A stretch of 62,722 nucleotides of DNA from Amanita rubescens. Its lineage: Eukaryota; Basidiomycota; Agaricomycetes; Agaricales; Amanitaceae. The stretch lies in contig WION01000303.1 in the NCBI GenBank assembly GCA_015039365.1, positions 1 through 62,722 on the forward strand. The letters are read 5' to 3'. Both the position numbers and the translations under genes were made by a program. Below are positions 23,401 through 35,027 of the stretch, one piece after another. The first letter of the stretch is position 1. Every line of letters begins with the position of its first letter. Under the pieces are notes generated by a model that searched no databases, was not told where the DNA came from, and worked only from the letters and a program-made list of their open reading frames with translations.

Positions 23401-24694
23401 ACTGCCTCCATACGAGGCAGTTGCCCCACCATCCCTGCGATGCGTTCATTGAGCCGGCGATGTTCATCAATAAAGGCGTCCGAGTTGTACAGTTCCGAAT
23501 AAACTCGTTCTGCTGCCGCGTCTTTGTTCGGCCTCCAGTACTCCTGAAATGGGAACCAATGCATGTATTGCTCGGTAGGATCCCGTAGAGCGGCCTTGAG
23601 AACTTCCAGCGGCCTGCGAAAAAAGACACCACCAATATCAAAGCATGGTGCCAGTTCTTCCTTTAATTTCCGACCCTCGCAAGGCAGCCGTAGCTCGGCT
23701 GTAGCCTCAACCCACCCATCGTTTGGACTGAACAGTGCATTGGTGTCAAGGGGTGTTTCTGCAAAGGCATCGACTCGCTTTCCCTCTCGCTCAGCACTGA
23801 AGCCTTGCAGATCCTTCGTATCGAATCGAGGATCTGAAAGAATATCCACCAACCGATCCATCTCAGAGTTGGACTTAGAATCCGCCCCCGTACTTTGCCA
23901 TAACATCAATAAGAACTTCGTCGCATTTTCGAACGGCGCATACATGTTGTCGATGACGGCTTTCAATGATGTGCCAAAAACCACCCACCATGGCCGTCGT
24001 TCTTCACTATGCGTTGCCTCAAAGTTGGGCGAATTGTACATCTGAGCCGCTGCCTGAGTTCTCGGGTATATCGATGGTCGCCCACCCGTGTACAATCTGT
24101 AAATGCCAAAGCTGTTGGCCTCTGTCTGGAAAGTCGAGGTGACCTGGCGAACTGGGTGGTTCAGGGGGTGAACTGATGGAGGTAGGGGGCATATGGTAAT
24201 ACTGGGAGTTCCGGGCAGGGTGATGGCTGGAGCAGGGACACTTGGAACAGGAGGTGGCGGCTCGTCTCTGAATCGTTTGGGGGGTCGCCGTTTGCGACCA
24301 GATCGCGTCGGGGCAAGATTATAGTTATCCTATGTATAAATTCAATGGTGAGTAACTGACATTAACAAGATACAGGACTTGGAGAAGCACATACGGGCTG
24401 AGACTCGGCTACCAATGATGATGTGGCTGCATCAACGTCCATATTTACAGCCTCGTGTACTTCCTCATCTAGCAGAGGTAATCCAGGTGGATATCCGGTC
24501 AGAGTATCAGTGTCGTTCATGGGGGGATGCGACGCGATTTCTGCTAGCTTCCGTTTTTGTGCATTTTGGATGGCTTGTACCCGCAAGACCCATTTTGCAT
24601 TATTTATTTTCTTACATTGGCGTTCGTGATTACTTCTCCCGTGGGATGAAGGAAAATTCCGCGAGCACGAAGCGCATTTATAGACTGTGACCAT
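20402..24694 (-). CDS. Plavaka-type DNA transposase
   Basis: A multi-exon gene with ATG at 24694 and stop near 20402. Order: a C2H2-like finger at the amino end (YKCASCSRNFPSSHGRSNHE with CKK following), a proline-rich linker (about 24340-24130), the conserved core in a 291-codon frame (23220-24095) with MHWFPFQEYWRP, ERVYSELYNSDAFIDEH, then IMLWSDSTHLASFGTASLWPIYMF and NQSKYIRSR, further exons with PCPRCL, and a C-terminal part with HHAGWKRRRLHRIGF and FLRYRGGGVGHKSTR before an acidic tail. These are marks of the Plavaka group of CACTA-like elements abundant in Agaricomycetes. The acidic WSDST-like motif belongs to the presumed catalytic core. Exons join at GT/AG introns of normal size and no certain break was found, though several exons in 21600-23200 were not resolved. 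Confidence 0.85.
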
Positions 24695-24815
24695 GATGAG
24701 GTGTGAGCCAGCTGCTGAATGCGTTGAACGCGTTTGTAGTCACGTGCTGCTCCTGGCATAAACAAACAATTGCTCGTAAAATTTTCAGGTTCTCACCTCT
24801 CTCAAGTCTTATATC
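24695..24815. promoter_or_regulatory. Divergent promoter region of the transposon gene pair
   Basis: The transposase ATG (24694, minus) and the partner-gene ATG (24816, plus) are 121 bp apart and point away from each other, so both must be driven from this interval. It includes GTCACGTGCTGC, with a CACGTG E-box at about 24741. No TATA box is obvious. Confidence 0.5.
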
Positions 24816-26858
24816 ATGTCTGCTGCTCTGGACCCTGGGCCCAAGGAATTTTACCCACTTTCTAAACGTGCAAATGCCATTGCTGATGCACTCAAAAAAC
24901 CTTCCAACAAGGTGTCAAAGTACGTAACATCACAGCCACGCGATGATACCGTCAATCACATACCCGATGGCCAGGGTTGTCCTCGAACCTTTCCACAGGG
25001 CCGCGCGCTGGTTTCCACTGGGTGTCTATCCTTTCGTTAGAGTCGGTGACATCTTAACAGCTGGCGCACAGAAGAGATTGTCCGACTTGCAGAAAGCAAG
25101 TAATCCTCCTGCCAGTGACTTGGGAGGTGAATCCTCCCCGTGAGTATTTCCCATGCACGTCACGTCGGATCATTCCCTGACGTGATCAATGCCATAATCA
25201 CTGGCAGCGCCCCGGATGAAGATCTCATACTGTTCGACCGTCTCAAAGATCTCATCCCAGAGTTTGATGCCATACTGAATGAAATGCTCATGCATCCAAC
25301 TCTAGTTTTTGATTTGAGCAAATACGTAAGTATGTGAATCATTTTATGGTACATATCTGATTTTGTGCTCTAGATGACGGACCAAGGCCAGTCACAGCGC
25401 CAGGTCGACTCAAGCGGGATCAAGACCCAAATTTTTTATTATATGGACTCAGTCACACAGCCCGAAATTATCGCCGGCTTGAAATCAGTGACGCGCGGGT
25501 TCAATCATACGATCTTCGGCCGTCTCCTGGTTCCTCGAAAATCGCTGGATGCCTTTGATCGCAATCCTGAGTGCGACCCTGAATTCGCCCTTGTGTGTAA
25601 CTAATTCCTCTTTAGGGACTATATGAACAAAGTCAGGACACGAGTCATTAGGCCGACCAGCCTGGACTTTCCGACATTCCTATATGATGAAGGTGTTGAT
25701 TACGACCCTGATGACATGGATAATGGCCTACTCCGTGGAAAACTTTTGGTCAAAGTACGTTAACTTGTCAATTGGATATCACCATCTAATGAAAATTAGG
25801 TATATCGACACTTGTTTACTGGCCCAAGCACCGCTTTGCTTGGACCAGTTCACATCGACGCACGCCCTACAAAACCTCAGCGCTACCGACAACATGGCTG
25901 TGACCCGCAAACTATAGCGTACGCTGCTGTACAGGTAATCTGAGTTGCTAATCACGGTGATTCAGTAATTGATTTACTTCTAGACATATTTTACCCTGTC
26001 CTCCGCTAAGGAATGGAAACCGGAGACACAGGTTAGTGGTGTTGATCTGGTGGCATTTTACAATCAGATCATCCGACTATTCAATCCGGTGGCAGATGAA
26101 GACGATCAAGAGCCTGAGGAACCCCGGGAACCTGATCCGTGGGTTCAGGAAACTTTAGACTGGTGGAATTTGTAAGCGCCCCCTAGATTGCACATCGCGA
26201 TTTAAACCAATGGAGCTACAGCCAAGTTGGGCTATACCGTGGACGCGAACATCAGAATCGGTCTGGTACTGAAACAGAAGATGAATCCGCAGACGATCCA
26301 ATGGAAGTAATCAAGGTCCAACGACGTCGTCGCCGCCAAGCCAAAAGGGGCAAAAATGCTAGCACCAACAACGTTGACCACAACATTGACCCTGTGCTCC
26401 AAGCCGCTCTGAATCCCCAACACGATGACTCTCCAAGCCGCCAAGCTGCAAGCCGCGAAAATGCTGTCACCAACGACAATCTTGACAACGTTGACCCCGT
26501 GCTCCGAGCCGCTCCGAATCCCCAACACGAAAACGCTCCAGCAGAGCAGTCCACCCACAACCACCAAAATGACGCCCCGCTGCCTCAAAACCCTGATGCG
26601 CTCGAGTCCAACCTTCAAGTCCAATCGCAGGGCTGTGACAGCCAACCACGTGAAGACTCCACTAGTACCCCCAGGCTGACGGACCTCGACATGAATCGTC
26701 AAGGCGCCGCAGAACCACCAGTCACGGATAGCAATGCATGCAAATCTAGAGCCCAAAAAAAGCGCCAGGCCAGTTCAGAGGCCGCATCTGACGCAAAGAA
26801 GAAGAAAAAAGCCAGTGTTGGCGTTCGGACTCGCAGCAAGAGGAAGAACAGAAGTTAA
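24816..26858 (+). CDS. DUF6698-like transposon-associated protein
   Basis: Plus-strand gene divergent from the transposase. Exons include 24816-24919, the segment around FPLGVYPFVRVGDIL, 25160-25326 (DEDLILFDRLKDLIPEFDAIL), 25374-25590 (TRGFNHTIFGRLL), a FLYDEGVDYDPDDMDNGLLRG segment, VYRHLFTGPSTAL, a TYFTLSSAKEW segment, and a final exon from about 26220 to the TAA at 26856-26858. The RGFNH, DPDD..NGLL and HLFTGPS pattern is that of a basidiomycete protein family (DUF6698) that I associate with this kind of transposon. The C-terminal 180 residues are low complexity, with two NVDPVL repeats, ending in a Lys/Arg-rich tail that looks like a nuclear localisation signal. Function is unknown. Confidence 0.7.
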
Positions 26859-26861
26859 AAA

Positions 26862-27647
26862 TAGTGTTCGAAAGTCCGGTTCAGTCCGGTTTTTTGCGCT
26901 ATTTTTGGTGCAACCGGACTGCAACCGGTTTTTGAAATTTCGGATTTTGGTGCAACCGGACCGAAACCGGTGAAAACCGGTCCTGCAGTAAGGCAGGCTG
27001 GTTTTGCAACCGGTTGCAACCGGTTTTTGCCCAAAACCGCTTATGTAATACTGAAAATTTTGAAATATACATAGATAACATCCTAGACCACCAGATAAGC
27101 TATGTTATGGACATTGGATATGTAATTTTTCAAGATTTGACATTTACTACATTAATACAAGTGGTTGAATGGGTGGATGCGAAAATGGGCAGTTGGATGT
27201 TGTTGCTAAAATTAGACTAAAGTGATGTCATTGATATGTCTCAGCAATTTGTTCAAGGAAATTTCTAATTTTAGCAATGTTATCCAAGTCCCCATTGGCG
27301 AATCCACCCTCCAACCCTGACAATAGTTGTGTACGAAGGGTTATATAGGTGGATGCATGAAAGGGCAGTTGGATGACACTGCTAAAATTAGAAATTATTC
27401 TAATTTTAGCAGCATCATCCGAGTCCCCACTGGCCAATCCACCCCTCCGCACCTCCCAACGGTTTCTGTAAAAGACCGGTTGCAACCGGTTGCCAACCGG
27501 TCTTTCACTTCTGGCCAAAAAACCCGGACCGAAACCGATTGCATCTCGGAATTGCCAAAACCGGCAACTGAAGTTCGGTTGCAACCGAATTTGGTCCGGT
27601 CCGGTCCCGGTCTTTTGCCGGTTGCACAACCGGACTTTAGAACACTA
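26862..27647. mobile_element. hAT-like MITE (786 bp) with 8-bp target duplication
   Basis: Perfect 8-bp direct repeats GTTAAAAA at 26854-26861 and 27648-27655 bracket the element. Its ends are inverted repeats: TAGTGTTCGAAAGTCCGGTT at the left and the same with one mismatch (T for G at position 9) reversed at the right. An 8-bp duplication and a TAGTG terminus fit the hAT superfamily. No transposase is encoded. Inside are many copies of the palindrome-like CCGGTTGCAACCGG and the half-site AACCGG, dense near both ends, plus two near-copies of a stretch with ATTTTAGCA (about 27262 and 27400). It landed on the stop codon of the host gene, which survives because the duplicated target contains TAA. 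Confidence 0.92.
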
Positions 27648-27655
27648 GTTAAAAA

Positions 27656-28575
27656 GGTCAGTTCTAATACCTCCTCTTATTTTCCGCTTCAATCCTCACT
27701 TCAGTTCCAGTAGCCGCCATTCGCGCTCGTTATATGCATATATATTATACATATTTAAATAACAATATATGATATTTTATTTATTAATTCGTGTGATTAT
27801 CCCGGTTTTTTGTGGTATGCCTTGGGGCTACCTTGTAAGGGATCCCATGGCTTAGCTATGCCTTGCAAGGTTATGATAGCCTTGTGGAATCTCCAAGGGC
27901 CCAGAAGGCACCCGAGGATTCCAAGGGTTAGCACCATTGCAATGCGTGACAAAGCCTTGCCAAGCCTTGGAGAGCCTTGTTAGGCTCGTGACGTTTTGTT
28001 GATGCTGTTCCCAGGCACGTCGAAATTTCGACGTGATGGCCATATCTAACCTCACCTTCCAGGGAAGGAAGGAGAAGGGCAACGACCCGATGACGACTCA
28101 GGTACAGTGACTTGAGCCGTTGCCTATGAAGCTGCCGCCTCACGGCCTGCACAAGGCCTACAACCCCAAGAGGCCGTGAGCCCACAAGCCTGGCACAAGG
28201 CCCGGCCCAGCTCATGCGTGTCCATCAGGCCCTTTCTGAGCTTGAATGGAGTGACTATGACTGCATAGAGGTGTGTTCGCAATCTGCACATTAAGATTAA
28301 TTTCGTCTTTCACTATCACTGGACTTGCACTAACCATTCCTGTGCCATCGTCCAGAGACCAGAAGACGTACAAGACATTGCCTCATGGTGGAAGTGCCAT
28401 CAATGCCGTGGTGAATCTGATCATGCCATCACACGCTGCAATCCGTCATGATATAAAAGCATTAGTTCGGAACTTGGCATGCTGGCAATTCATTTGCAGC
28501 TTTTTGTCATCTCGTTGCAAACAATGCGTAAGCCATACTTCCAGCTTTCAATACCATGGTTCTGACCTATGCGGC
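27656..28575. other. Spacer rich in CCTTG/CAAGG and AGGCC words
   Basis: 27720-27790 is very AT-rich. 27830-28000 has many CCTTGC, GCCTTGG and CAAGG words, and 28100-28210 has AGGCC palindromic words, as might be expected for a subterminal region of the Plavaka-type element. 28273-28575 is open on the plus strand but I recognise nothing; it could contain the first exon of the lipase-like gene. Confidence 0.35.
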
Positions 28576-29400
28576 ATGGTCAGATTTCCAATCGTTATTG
28601 TTCATGGGCTAGGAGATTTCAATCATGTCACCGGCTGCTCGCCGACTCGCAACGTCGAAGCGATGCTACGATTGAGAAAAATTAAACATTTGATGTTTAC
28701 ACTTCCCGCTTTTGGGAGTGTGCAGGAGCGCACGTCATCCCTGGCCCAGCAGATTCAGTCCGCTTACCCTGATCAACCGGTTCACATCATCGCACAGTCG
28801 ATGGTTAGTTCTTCCAGCCCGCATGTTCATTCTTTCATTAAATAAATTTCTTCCAATCAGGGTGGCGTGGATGCTCGCGCATTAGCAGCAAGAGGCCCCA
28901 TAACTACTTTCGTAAGTGACTTTCATGTTTTCCTGTCATCAACTTTGCTCACGGTATATTCCAGGGAACTCCGCATCATTAGATTCCTCCACCGTTTCTA
29001 GGTTCATAGCTAATAGTGCGCTATCTATTCCATCATATTTCATTTGCAGAACTTATGTAGGCGTGTTTAGATTTACTCGCACGAGTACTTGGACAAGGCG
29101 GTATGAAGGACCTCTCTGAATGCGCGATGACTAAATTCAATAATCGCACTCCCAATGATCCAAGTGTTTACTACGTCAGTCGGGCGGCTCAACTGCATCC
29201 ACATCAGCTTTTACCACCCATTTTTGGTAAGTGTTTAATAAGGCTGATAAGCGCTGTATAATTCACTCACCAACGTTAGGTCCTCGCAACGACGAGTTGC
29301 TGCTGCAGACAGCCGACCGAGTGATGGCCTTGTGACAGTTGAAAGCGCCACATGGGGAACGCACTTGGGAACGATTACGGGTGAAGACCAGTAAGTGCTA
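28576..29400 (+). CDS. Lipase-like alpha/beta hydrolase, possibly decayed
   Basis: The frame from the ATG at 28576 reads FPIVIVHGLGDF (oxyanion region, HGLG), then MLRLRKIKHLMFTLPAFGSVQER and a nucleophile elbow. The elbow spans an intron (28804-28860): AQSM before and GGVDARALAARGPITTF after, giving A-Q-S-M-G-G, where relatives usually have His in place of Gln. Later pieces fit the family: KFNNRTPNDPSVYYVS near 29120-29190 and SDGLVTVESATWGTHLGTI near 29320-29385, each followed by a plausible donor. The segment expected to carry the STPHRG-like motif (28970-29050) reads poorly and I could not close a full frame to a stop. It is either a gene with unresolved short exons or a recent pseudogene. 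Confidence 0.6.
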
Positions 29401-29855
29401 GCTTCGGTTTTTACCTTAGCATGAGATGAGATTGAAGTTGCTTTTTTACTAGCATAAGTATCCTAAATTCGAAGTTAGTGGAAGCAGCGTTCCCACACCT
29501 CGAGGCCGCCGAAGATGAGACAACAGCTAGCATCAAGCAACAGTCAAACATTACCCGTGCTGATGCCTTCATCGAAAACACTTATACATTTGTAATGGCA
29601 CCTTCTAGGGTTGCATTCAACGTCGCAGAGAGATTACAGATTCCAGGTACGACTGTATCCAGGAAGAGATGTGCTCGAGGTCCACAGAGAGAAGAATGAT
29701 CAGCTTATACGAAGGAGCTCACGTTGTCAGATGATGTCCACGCGCAGTCGGTCTCAACTATGATTTGGCGAAAGAGCATTTGCTATCGGCTGGCTTCAAG
29801 ATAGGCCAAACGAGGAAGGTGGGAGTCGCATTCTAGAGCGAAGCATATATCTAAT
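29401..29855. other. 3' flank of the lipase-like gene
   Basis: An open stretch at 29478-29699 might be a last exon of the lipase-like gene, but I see no recognisable motif. 29700-29855 is the intergenic 3' flank shared with phosphoglucomutase on the other strand. Confidence 0.35.
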
Positions 29856-31807
29856 TCAATGTACTCTACACACAACTTTTGATTTCAACGCATTACTATA
29901 AAAATCTGTTAGCTTCGAGCTACAAGTCGAAAGACGAAGACTTGCCGTTATGACCGTTGGCTTTTCCCTTCCCAAAAACTCTTTCAACTTGCTAATCTCG
30001 AGCGCAACTTCAATCAACCCTTGCAACCCTTGCGCAGCATCGCGGCGCAACTCAGAGGGAGGCGACCCAGGTGGTAAATACCTCTCAACGTACATTCTGA
30101 CCGTCGCACCTTGACTCCCGGTCCCGCTCAACCTAAACACGACGCGAGATCCATCCGTGAATGTAATCACTTGTCCCTGGTTCGATGAAACCGAATGATC
30201 AATCGGGTCTTTATACTCGAAATTGTGCAACCCGGCGACGGTGAAGCTGCCTTCTGTCGACTTGGCCTTATGAGTGGTGTTTGCCAAGGTGCCATTTTTT
30301 AGACCCTCGTTGAGGTGCGCGACAAGAGCGTTTGCCCCCTCCGATGAGACTTCTTCGTAATCGTAGCGAGAGAAAAAGTTGCGGCCGTAGATATCGTAGT
30401 GCGCGTATAACAAATCGTTGATGCCGATGAGCTTTTCGCGATTGGGGGATTGGACGTTGGCTGCCGCGAGTATGTTGAGCCACGCTAAGAATAGAAAGTT
30501 AGCTGGGAACGCAAAAAAAAAAAAAATTTCAGGACTGTACCTACGACGGCCCAGACTCCGTCTTTCTCTCGTATATGGTCGGATCCCGTACCAAAAGACT
30601 CTTCACCGCAAATAGAAAGTCTCCCAGCGTCCATCAAATTCCCAAAGAACTTCCACCCGGTGGGAACTTCAAAGTATTCATATCCCTTTTTCTGGGCCAC
30701 GAGGTCAATGGCTTTACTCGTTGGCATACTCCTCGCCAAGCCCTTGACGCCATTCTTCTTGAAATAGGGAATCACCTCGGCCCAATGCGCGATTATCGCA
30801 ACTGAATCAGAGGGTGTGACGAATGCCCCTTTGCCGTAAATCATGTTCCTATCGCCATCGCCATCGCTGGCGGCACCAAAGTTGACGTTGTTCTTTTCTA
30901 CAGCTTCGACGAGAGTGTGAGCGTAAGTCAAGTTGGGATCGGGATGGCCTCCGCCAAAGTCGGGTAGCGCGACGCAGTTTTGGATAGAGGATTCGGGAAG
31001 GCCAAGTTTGTCGATAAAAATGGCTCTCGCGTACGGACCGGTAACGCCATGCAACCCGTCAAACAACACTCGAAAGTCGGATTCGCGCGTGTCCAGGAAA
31101 AACTTGATAAGCGTAAAATCGAAAATGGACTCTAGGAGGAGGACGTAATCTTCAACAGAGTCGATGATGGATACTTGAGCCGGGCCAAACGTGAATTCGC
31201 CAATCTTTGAAAGATCGAGAGCGGGCGCGTTGATGACCTTGTATTTCTCAATCGTCTTGGTCTTTTCGTAAATCTTGTTCGTAACGCCTTCCGGAGCGGG
31301 ACCGCCGTTCGATACGTTATATTTGATGCCAAAATCGTTGTTCGGACCGCCGGGATTGTGAGAAGCAGTTAGGAGGATACCGCCATAGGCCTTGTATTTT
31401 CGGATCACATTGGAAGCGGCGGGAGTGGACAATATGCCATCCTTTCCAATAATAAATTTGCCCACGCCGTTTGCAGATCCGATTCTGAGGATGATCTGGA
31501 CAGCTTCAGGAGAGAAGAACCGGCCGTCGCCTCCGACGACGATAGTGGCGCCCTTTGCATCGATCGAGTCAAAGATCGCTTGAACGAAATTCTCGGTGTA
31601 GTTCTATGATGCACTGTGCGTGATAGAGCGACGATGGCGATAGGTGCCGCATACCTCTTGCTGAAATACTTTAACGCTAAACAGGGTTATTAGCGTTATC
31701 GGGTAAGGTTCAAAGCTTGAAACACTCTACCGTTTTCTGAGGCCTGAAGTTCCTGGCTTCTGGCCGTCGTAGGGCTTTGTGGGTACTTCAATTACGGTGG
31801 GGGACAT
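29856..31807 (-). CDS. Phosphoglucomutase
   Basis: ATG at 31807 ([25 protein letters not shown]), then short exons RVKVFQQE and NYTENFVQ onward, a large exon 30540-31600, and a last exon from 30485. The enzyme interconverts glucose 1-phosphate and glucose 6-phosphate in the cytosol, linking glycolysis with glycogen and cell-wall precursor synthesis. Seen: phosphoserine loop TASHNPGG, metal loop DGDGDRN, sugar-binding [11 protein letters not shown], and C-terminal phosphate-binding RLSGTGSQG. Introns are GT/AG and phases match. The conserved end PTVIT is followed by about 30 more codons before the stop at 29856. A GC-AG intron starting GCAAGTC right after PTVIT and ending GCTAACAG is an alternative. 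The 3' end was duplicated to 18235-18560. Confidence 0.95.
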
Positions 31808-31877
31808 GGTGTGGAGTGAAGAGTGGATCCCGGGTTGTGAACATTAAATACGACATCATGACACGTGACTTTATGCA
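31808..31877. promoter_or_regulatory. Divergent promoter, phosphoglucomutase / SEN2
   Basis: Only 70 bp separate the two start codons, which point away from each other. It includes ACACGTGA at about 31861, an E-box-like CACGTG. Shared regulation of the two housekeeping genes is likely but not shown. Confidence 0.5.
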
Positions 31878-32995
31878 ATGTCAAAACTGGGCAATCATCA
31901 AAAACTGTACGCGAACCCACTGCCAATTGGGTCACACTGCGATGGGTCGTTTGACAAGCTCACGAAATCGGTTTGGGTGACGAAGAGAGAAGATGCGATG
32001 AAGCTGTGGCGGAGTGGGTTTTTTGGAAAGGGCGATTTGTCGAGGAGCGAGCCGAGTTGGTTTGCACGACAACAAAAAGGAGAATTGACATCGGAAGAGG
32101 TGACTGCACGAAGACGAGCTCAGAGAAAGCAATTCAAACTCGACCGTGCACGGGCCATTGCTGCAGTAGCAGAAGAAGCTGAAGCCGTTTTTGCTACTCA
32201 AGGCCACGTCACAATTCCAGCTCTCTCTGGTCCTGCCATCCCATCCTCTTCTACATGGCGTCCAACTCCTCTTCTTCAAAATCCGGATCCAGTACCCCAG
32301 GATGATGAACCTCTAGAAGATATCGAACATCTTCAACTCACACTTCAAGAAGCCTTCTTTCTCGCTTGGGCTATAGATTCTTTCACTATACTCGATTCAC
32401 AGCAAAATCCCATGTCGCTTCAGGATATTTGGCTCGCATTTCACCGAATACACTATCTACCCAATACTCCCATTGACAGATTCGACAATCCGTTTTTGAT
32501 TCACTACGTTGCATATCACCATTATCGTTCTCTAGGCTGGGTAGTCAAAGGAGGCATCAAGTTTTGCGTTGATTATCTGCTGTATAAACGCGGTCCCGTA
32601 TTTTCTCATGCCGAGTAAGTTGTCTTTATCGCCACCTCGTGGTTTCTCACTAATCGTGAGGTTGTAGGTTCGCCATTGTCCTATGCCCAGTTTATGAAGA
32701 CCCTGAAGATCAAGTGTCTTCTCCGTTTACACTGCAAAATGTGGAGCCCTTTACGTGGTCGTGGTTTAGCACGATTAATCGAGTCAACTCTCAAGTACAA
32801 AAGGCGCGTTTTCTTTAGAGAACAGTGTAATGTATTCTGATTGATCTTTTATAGACTCTGATCTTGGCATATGTGACGATACCCGCGCGTTCACGCCTTT
32901 CTGCCAAGCTGCTAGAGTCACCAGCTTGCTTGGCCCACTATTCTATCCGCGAAGTGGTGCTTCGTCGATTCATTCCTGCACGTATGCGGGATTGA
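31878..32995 (+). CDS. SEN2: tRNA-splicing endonuclease subunit SEN2
   Basis: Catalytic subunit of the heterotetramer that cuts introns from precursor tRNA. Three exons: 31878-32614, 32668-32803, 32855-32995, about 337 residues. N-terminal part has LYANPLPI and the SEN2-type GFFGKGDLSRSEPSWF segment, then a charged helix. The nuclease fold at the C terminus has YLLYKRGPVFSHAEFAIV, with the catalytic Tyr and His, and VQKTLILAYVTIPA with the catalytic Lys. The first intron is GT/AG. The second (32804-32854) must use a GC donor (AAG then GCGCGT) to keep VQK; the nearer GT site at 32795 would remove exactly the catalytic Lys. The gene converges with the palmitoyltransferase, 79 bp between stops. 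Confidence 0.92.
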
Positions 32996-33074
32996 GTTGG
33001 TGATACATTCCATCATCATTAGTACATCGCGTAACCCCTCATACAAGGTCATAGATACACAAACAAACAACACG

Positions 33075-35027
33075 TTATTGAAGTTCATTCGGCCATTCCG
33101 AGCGTCTTCTCCATCGTCCGTCGGCATCAAATCGAGGATTAACAGGATATGACGTGCCGTTATTCAAGCCACGAGAAACCGGGACTGTCAAGGCCAAGTC
33201 AGTATCATGGTCAAAGCCCACATCGCGGACACACTCACAAAACCAGCCCCATATATTTGTCCCCATGACGTCCTCCCACGCCGTTCGTTTGTCCTCCATC
33301 CACCATATATGACCCTCTGTATCCAAATCTCCCCACTCATTATCCCACTCTTTTCGACTATACCTCTTGGATCTGCATTCGTATTTAGTATACAAAAAAG
33401 GTGTACGACGCGCGCCAAACACGTACCTAATGTCCCAACAAGCATAAGCCTTGTTTAACTGGTGTGATTCTCGTTCTTTCATGTGACGTATCATCAGACT
33501 TTCAACCGTCGTTTGACTACTTAAAATAAGCATTATATGAGATATGGTTAGTGTCCAGGTGAACAAGCCGAAAAGGCCGGTCCTGGGGGTGCATTCTTTT
33601 TTTAGTATTTGCGCCCCGAAGAGTAAGGGCCGCCACGTACAACGCGATGATCAGTACGAGTTGGGGATCAAGACTGGCGTCGTCAACTTGGATGTCGTGT
33701 ACCGTGTAGGCTAGAATAGTAGCAAAAACATAGGCGCAGTAAATTCCTCCTGCTTCCGTGAAATTTACAAAAAACTGTTCCGAAATCAGTGGGTTAGATG
33801 GGTCGTTATTATAACTCACTTTGTGATTTCTGGCTCCGACACACTGTCCTATCCCTGTTTAACAATTCTGATTAAAATGTGACTTGCGCGCGCGCGAAAT
33901 GGACGGGCGACGTACAGGGACAGTGATGGTCGTATCTTAGAATACACTTGAACAAGAGTGTCATTCCAAGAATAATAATAAGAAAAGCGGCTCACAGTCC
34001 CACAATGTCGACAATGATGACTCCTAAAAGGCTTTACAATCCCATCTTCATGACAATACCTATTCTCAGGTAACAACGTCCCACTCGTCGGAGGTCTTCG
34101 CGCAATGTACACTTTCGGTTTAGGTGGAGCCTTCTGTCGAAGCACAAGGAGTTTACGAGACTGAGATTTTGCCGCTTGGGCAGAAGAGGCAGAAAAAGCA
34201 GAGGGCGGGTGAGTTTCTGTAGCTTCGGATTGTCGTTCGGGCTGAGAGAGGGTGGGTGTTGCGGTTGCTGGTCTTGTTCTGTCGCCGCTGGTGTTGTGGA
34301 GTAGAATGTTTTCGTAAGATGGACCACCGACGCCCGTGTTGTCTGGTCTGGAGTAGCCGTTGTTGTCTGGTTCGACTCTGTGAGTGAACCGTCGGTGGTC
34401 GTTTGCGATTGCTTGGATTTGAGAGTCGGAAGAGCCTCTTTGAGACATGGCCAAAGGCGGCAAGGATGGCGGGGTTGGTTGTAAGCTCAGTGCTTGAGGT
34501 TGAGGTTGCGGTGTACGAGGGACGTGCTGGCAAAGAAACGTCGTTACGCGTGTCGGTGCTGAACCGAACAAGACTTACGTCTCGTGCGTATCCCGGTGAG
34601 GTAAGGACGACCTGGCAATGAAGGTTTATAGGGGTTCCGATTCCAACTTTGGAACACGCACTTTCATATAACTCCATAGCACCCAAAGAAGAAGAATAGA
34701 GAATACGACTAACAAAGCAACTGTGATCCGCGTGGGTAAGTTCGATAGCAAATGAGCAGAACAGACGGATAAACGCGTACTCCCAGCTGCTTTACGTCTT
34801 CCCTTGATAAATGGGACACACAATCTTCCGATGTAGACGTAGGCAGAGTATCCGATGAGTGCAATGGAACCGAAAACCATCAACTTGAGTACGATCCACG
34901 GTTGAGGTCCCCTCCTGGCTTCACGTTTCATTTTGACTTGGTACTTTGTGTCCTCTACAATACCGCAACATTTGTGTTCTTGGAAGCGACCATGCTTAGC
35001 GGTGCCCGACCGCAATTGATGGGGCAT
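33075..35027 (-). CDS. DHHC-type protein S-acyltransferase (PFA3-like)
   Basis: Integral membrane enzyme that attaches palmitate to cysteines of target proteins. ATG at 35027. Exon 1 (34662-35027) has two membrane segments (around LMVFGSIALIGYSAYVYI and ITVALLVVFSILLLWVLW). A 50-nt intron then joins SYMK to VVLTSPGYARD. The next exon has a long Ser/Pro/Gln-rich insert and the zinc-binding start CHEDGIVKPFRSHHCRHCGT. Across two short introns follow [21 protein letters not shown], with the catalytic DHHC, then the third and fourth membrane segments and a C-terminal tail with NPRFDADGRW and RRSEWP, usual for the fungal PFA3 group. All exons join in frame. Which orthologue group it belongs to is less certain. 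Confidence 0.9.

Noticed and set aside
23563..24045. Plus-strand 160-codon frame.
   Set aside because: Antisense shadow of the transposase core, which has clear family motifs.
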